A stretch of 37,699 nucleotides of DNA, taken from positions 1 through 37,699 of the forward strand of contig JALSJZ010000182.1 in assembly GCA_026989135.1 (NCBI GenBank), in the 5' to 3' direction. Shown one piece after another: positions 35,251 through 37,699 of this stretch (position 1 is its first letter; the number at the start of each line of letters is the position of its first letter). The notes below the pieces were generated by a model. It searched no databases and was not told the origin of the DNA. It was given only the letters and a program-made list of their open reading frames with translations. This stretch comes from Sedimenticola sp. (GTDB lineage: Bacteria > Pseudomonadota > Gammaproteobacteria > Chromatiales > Chromatiaceae). The translations under genes and the position numbers were made by a program.

Positions 35251-36768
35251 TTAGAAAAACCCCAGCGGCTGGGTACTGTAGCTCACCAGGAGATTCTTGG
35301 TCTGCTGGTAGTGGTTCAGCATCATCTTATGGGTCTCACGGCCAATGCCTGATCTCTTGTAGCCACCAAAGGCGGCATGTGCAGGGTAGGCGTGATAGCA
35401 GTTGGTCCAGATTCGCCCTGCCTCAATCGCCCGACCCAGCCGATAGGCGCGGTTCATATCCCTGGTCCAGACCCCGGCACCCAGGCCATACTCGGTGTCG
35501 TTGGCAATGGCGATGGCCTCAGCCTCATCCTTGAAGGTCGTTACCGCCAATACCGGGCCAAAGATCTCCTCCTGAAAAATACGCATGCTGTTGTCACCCT
35601 TGTACAGGGTTGGTTCAATGTAGAAGCCATCCGATAGCGCACCTGCGGTGTTACGCTGCCCACCAATCAGGCACTCTGCCCCCTCCTGGTTTGCAATCTG
35701 CATATAGCCCAGGATCTTATCCAGCTGCTCCTGTGAGGCCTGCGCACCGATCATTGTCTCGGTGTCCAGTGGATCACCCTGCTGGATACGCCCTACACGC
35801 TCAAGCACCCTCTCAATGAACTCACTGTACATCGACTCCTGGATCAGCACACGAGAGGGGCAGGTGCAGACCTCGCCCTGGTTAAAAAAGCCAAGCACGA
35901 GCCCTTCAATCGCCTTGTCAATATATTCAGGCTCCTGTTGCAGCACATCGGCAAAGAAGATGTTGGGTGATTTACCCCCAAGCTCCAGCGTGACTGGAAT
36001 AATACGCCTGCTGGCATACTCCATAATCTGATGCCCCACCGCAGTGGAGCCGGTAAAGGCGATCTTGGCAATGCGGTCACTGGTCGCCAGCGCCTTCCCC
36101 GCCTCTTCACCGTACCCATGCACAATATTCAGTACGCCAGGGGGTAACAGATCACCCACAAGATCCATAAAAAGGGAGATAGAGAGCGGTGTCTGTTCGG
36201 CTGGCTTGAGTACAACCGTGTTACCTGCTGCCAACGCAGGAGCCAACTTCCAGGCCGCCATCAACAGTGGGAAATTCCAGGGGATAATCTGACCAACCAC
36301 ACCCAGTGGTTCGTGGTACTGATAGGAGACAGTGGCTTCATCAATCTCACCAATAGACCCCTCCTGCGCCCGGATGCACCCTGCAAAATAGCGAAAGTGA
36401 TCTATCGCCAGCGGCACATCTGCTGCCAGTGTCTCACGCACAGGCTTGCCGTTATCCCAGGTCTCTGCCACCGCCAGCATCTCGCAATTTGCCTCCATGC
36501 GATCAGCAATCTTCAGCAGAATGCCAGAGCGTTGTGCTACCGATGTTTTTCCCCAGCCTGCCTTGGCATCATGCGCAGCTGCCACTGCCTTTTCCACATC
36601 AGCAGCAGTGGAACGCGCCACCTGGCAAAAAATCTGGCCATCCACAGGTGAGGGGTTTTCAAAATAGATGCCCTCCACAGGGGGGCTCCACTCACCACCA
36701 ATATAGTTGTCGTACCGCTCTTTAAAAGAGACCACTGAACCATCAGAACCCGGTTTGCTGTAGATCAT
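35251..36768 (-). CDS. NAD-dependent aldehyde dehydrogenase (ExaC/AldB-like)
   Basis: A 505-residue aldehyde dehydrogenase. The ATG at 36768 has GGGAG six bases upstream and gives the family-like start [20 protein letters not shown]; a longer frame to 36801 is disfavoured. Motifs: [20 protein letters not shown] near 163-182, FTGSTAVG near 238-245, catalytic Glu262 in LELGGKSPN and catalytic Cys301 in GEVCTCPSR. The pattern matches acetaldehyde dehydrogenases of alcohol catabolism (ExaC, AldB). No alcohol dehydrogenase is adjacent. The substrate is inferred by family only. Confidence 0.92.
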   Translation of the reverse strand: MIYSKPGSDGSVVSFKERYDNYIGGEWSPPVEGIYFENPSPVDGQIFCQVARSTAADVEKAVAAAHDAKAGWGKTSVAQRSGILLKIADRMEANCEMLAVAETWDNGKPVRETLAADVPLAIDHFRYFAGCIRAQEGSIGEIDEATVSYQYHEPLGVVGQIIPWNFPLLMAAWKLAPALAAGNTVVLKPAEQTPLSISLFMDLVGDLLPPGVLNIVHGYGEEAGKALATSDRIAKIAFTGSTAVGHQIMEYASRRIIPVTLELGGKSPNIFFADVLQQEPEYIDKAIEGLVLGFFNQGEVCTCPSRVLIQESMYSEFIERVLERVGRIQQGDPLDTETMIGAQASQEQLDKILGYMQIANQEGAECLIGGQRNTAGALSDGFYIEPTLYKGDNSMRIFQEEIFGPVLAVTTFKDEAEAIAIANDTEYGLGAGVWTRDMNRAYRLGRAIEAGRIWTNCYHAYPAHAAFGGYKRSGIGRETHKMMLNHYQQTKNLLVSYSTQPLGFF

Positions 36769-36843
36769 TGCTGACTCCCATGTTGTAACGATTGCAGTCA
36801 AGTATACCTGTTAACCCGACATCAGCAGCAAGTAGCTTTGTAG

Positions 36844-36869
36844 GGCGGAAAAGCGCAGCGCCTTCCGCC
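36844..36869. repeat. REP-like inverted repeat
   Basis: GGCGGAA (36844-36850) and TTCCGCC (36863-36869) pair around AAGCGCAGCGCC. This TAGGGCGGAA...TTCCGCC pattern resembles dispersed palindromes in gammaproteobacterial genomes. It sits between the aldehyde dehydrogenase start and the stop of the next reverse-strand gene and may act as that gene's terminator hairpin, although no T run follows. Confidence 0.6.
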
Positions 36870-36881
36870 ATTATTCTGTGG

Positions 36882-37699
36882 TCATCCGCTTAGCCTCTCC
36901 CCGGCAACCTCAAGTGCAGAGGTCATGCCCAGATCCAGCTTTTTATTGGCATGGCTCACCAGCGGCAGGATGGTGCGGATGAGGCGGGTCAGCTGCTCCT
37001 GGCTGATGGCATCACCCACCCCGGCTTCAATCTGGGCAATGGCCTGGGTAATCTCCATGCCAAAGCGGTTTTCATCTGTGGCTCTTGCCCTCTGCTCTGC
37101 AGGTGCCGTCTCACTTATGCTGGCGCTGCCCAGGGGCTGGGCAATACCATCCTTAGCATTGACAATGCAGCCACCTCCAGTGGCAATGGCCTTGTTTAGC
37201 GCCTCTTCTGCCTGCCCGACAAGCTGGGTAAAGCTGGCGCACTCCTGCTCTGGCTCAACCCCGGCAAGCCCGGCACTCAGGCGAATATCCAGCTCCCCAC
37301 TCTCCACTCGCAACCCCAGTGCGCTGATCTTTTCACAGATGCGCTCAATGGAGCGCAGGCTGCCAATGCGGTTGGTCAGTGGGAGGATAAGGGCAAACCG
37401 CGCCGTACCAATACGCGCGCAAAGATCCTCTCTGCGCAGGCTCTCGGTAATGACCTGGCTGATCTTGAGCAGCACGCGGGCCGCCTTCTGTTTGCCATGG
37501 TCGTTGATAATATCCATAAAGTGGTCAATCTCCAGCAGCACGACCGCCAGCTCTGTCTCATGCCGTACCGCCAGGGAGAGATCTTTTTCACCGTGTGTAA
37601 AGAAAAACTGCTTGTTGGCCAGGCCAGTCAGCTTGTCGTGCTCCAGCTTCTCCTCCACCTCTGCCAACTTTTGGTTGTAGCCGATATAGGCGGCCGCCC
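36882..37699 (-). CDS. Degenerate GGDEF-domain protein (5' partial)
   Basis: The frame is open to the window end, so the N-terminus is missing. The visible part begins with a likely coiled coil (YNQKLAEVEEKLEHDKLTGL, the usual entry to a GGDEF domain), then a GGDEF fold in which the active site reads GTARF in place of GGDEF, so cyclase activity is probably lost. The inhibitory-site RxxD is kept as RRED five residues before it. The C-terminal ~80 residues (RATDENRFGMEITQAIAQIE onward) are helical and unassigned. It probably binds cyclic-di-GMP or acts as a scaffold. Downstream (at its 3' end) lies a REP-like hairpin. Confidence 0.85.
   Translation of the reverse strand, partial: AAAYIGYNQKLAEVEEKLEHDKLTGLANKQFFFTHGEKDLSLAVRHETELAVVLLEIDHFMDIINDHGKQKAARVLLKISQVITESLRREDLCARIGTARFALILPLTNRIGSLRSIERICEKISALGLRVESGELDIRLSAGLAGVEPEQECASFTQLVGQAEEALNKAIATGGGCIVNAKDGIAQPLGSASISETAPAEQRARATDENRFGMEITQAIAQIEAGVGDAISQEQLTRLIRTILPLVSHANKKLDLGMTSALEVAGERLSG

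Overview
The window is a dense, GC-rich stretch of a gammaproteobacterial chromosome. Its gene orders are classic for that class: hslVU-DUF971-ubiE-ubiJ-ubiB, lgt-thyA-folA, and rsmI diverging from lpoA-yraN-diaA-dolP. Ubiquinone genes point to aerobic or nitrate respiration. A bicarbonate transporter pair (sbtA-sbtB) and an N-acetylglutaminylglutamine-type amidotransferase fit a marine or saline, probably autotrophic bacterium such as a sulfur oxidiser. The lineage is an inference; no marker gene here fixes it.

Layout. 1-1372: the 3' part of a membrane HD-GYP protein with a c-type heme motif, then a convergent PilZ gene. 1604-6938: the hslV-hslU-DUF971-ubiE-ubiJ-ubiB run (protease, then ubiquinone synthesis). 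6944-12149: an FKBP isomerase, a CBS-domain ClC protein, a secreted endonuclease I, a small membrane protein ending in a palindromic repeat, a phosphohexomutase and a second PilZ protein. 12219-17107: a 2-hydroxyacid dehydrogenase divergent from a 1275-residue FAD/Fe-S oxidoreductase. 17135-19018: a MITE-like element and a second palindrome, then sbtB-sbtA and an AT-rich gap. 19019-23214: a phosphoesterase, lgt-thyA-folA and an unknown lipoprotein. 23218-28192: a GlcD-type oxidase and the envelope cluster dolP, diaA, yraN, lpoA. 28244-30947: rsmI and the amidotransferase. 30960-33431: a PAS-GAF-GGDEF cyclase. 33432-35226: an intergenic region with a sigma70 promoter, a CIRCE-like operator and a large hairpin ahead of hrcA, then a CPXCG protein. 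35251-37699: an aldehyde dehydrogenase and a partial degenerate-GGDEF protein.

Shared themes. Cyclic-di-GMP signalling recurs: one HD-GYP, two PilZ, one intact GGDEF and one degenerate GGDEF. Three 2-hydroxyacid oxidoreductases (12219-17107 and 23218-24618) could handle glycolate- or lactate-type acids, which would suit an autotroph that also imports bicarbonate; that link is inference. I found no tRNA, rRNA, CRISPR array, prophage or complete transposase gene. No wholly new multi-gene system is evident. The best leads are the heme-linked HD-GYP protein, the sbtAB segment beside a MITE-like element, the 5' leader of hrcA, the orphan amidotransferase and the altered ClC filter.
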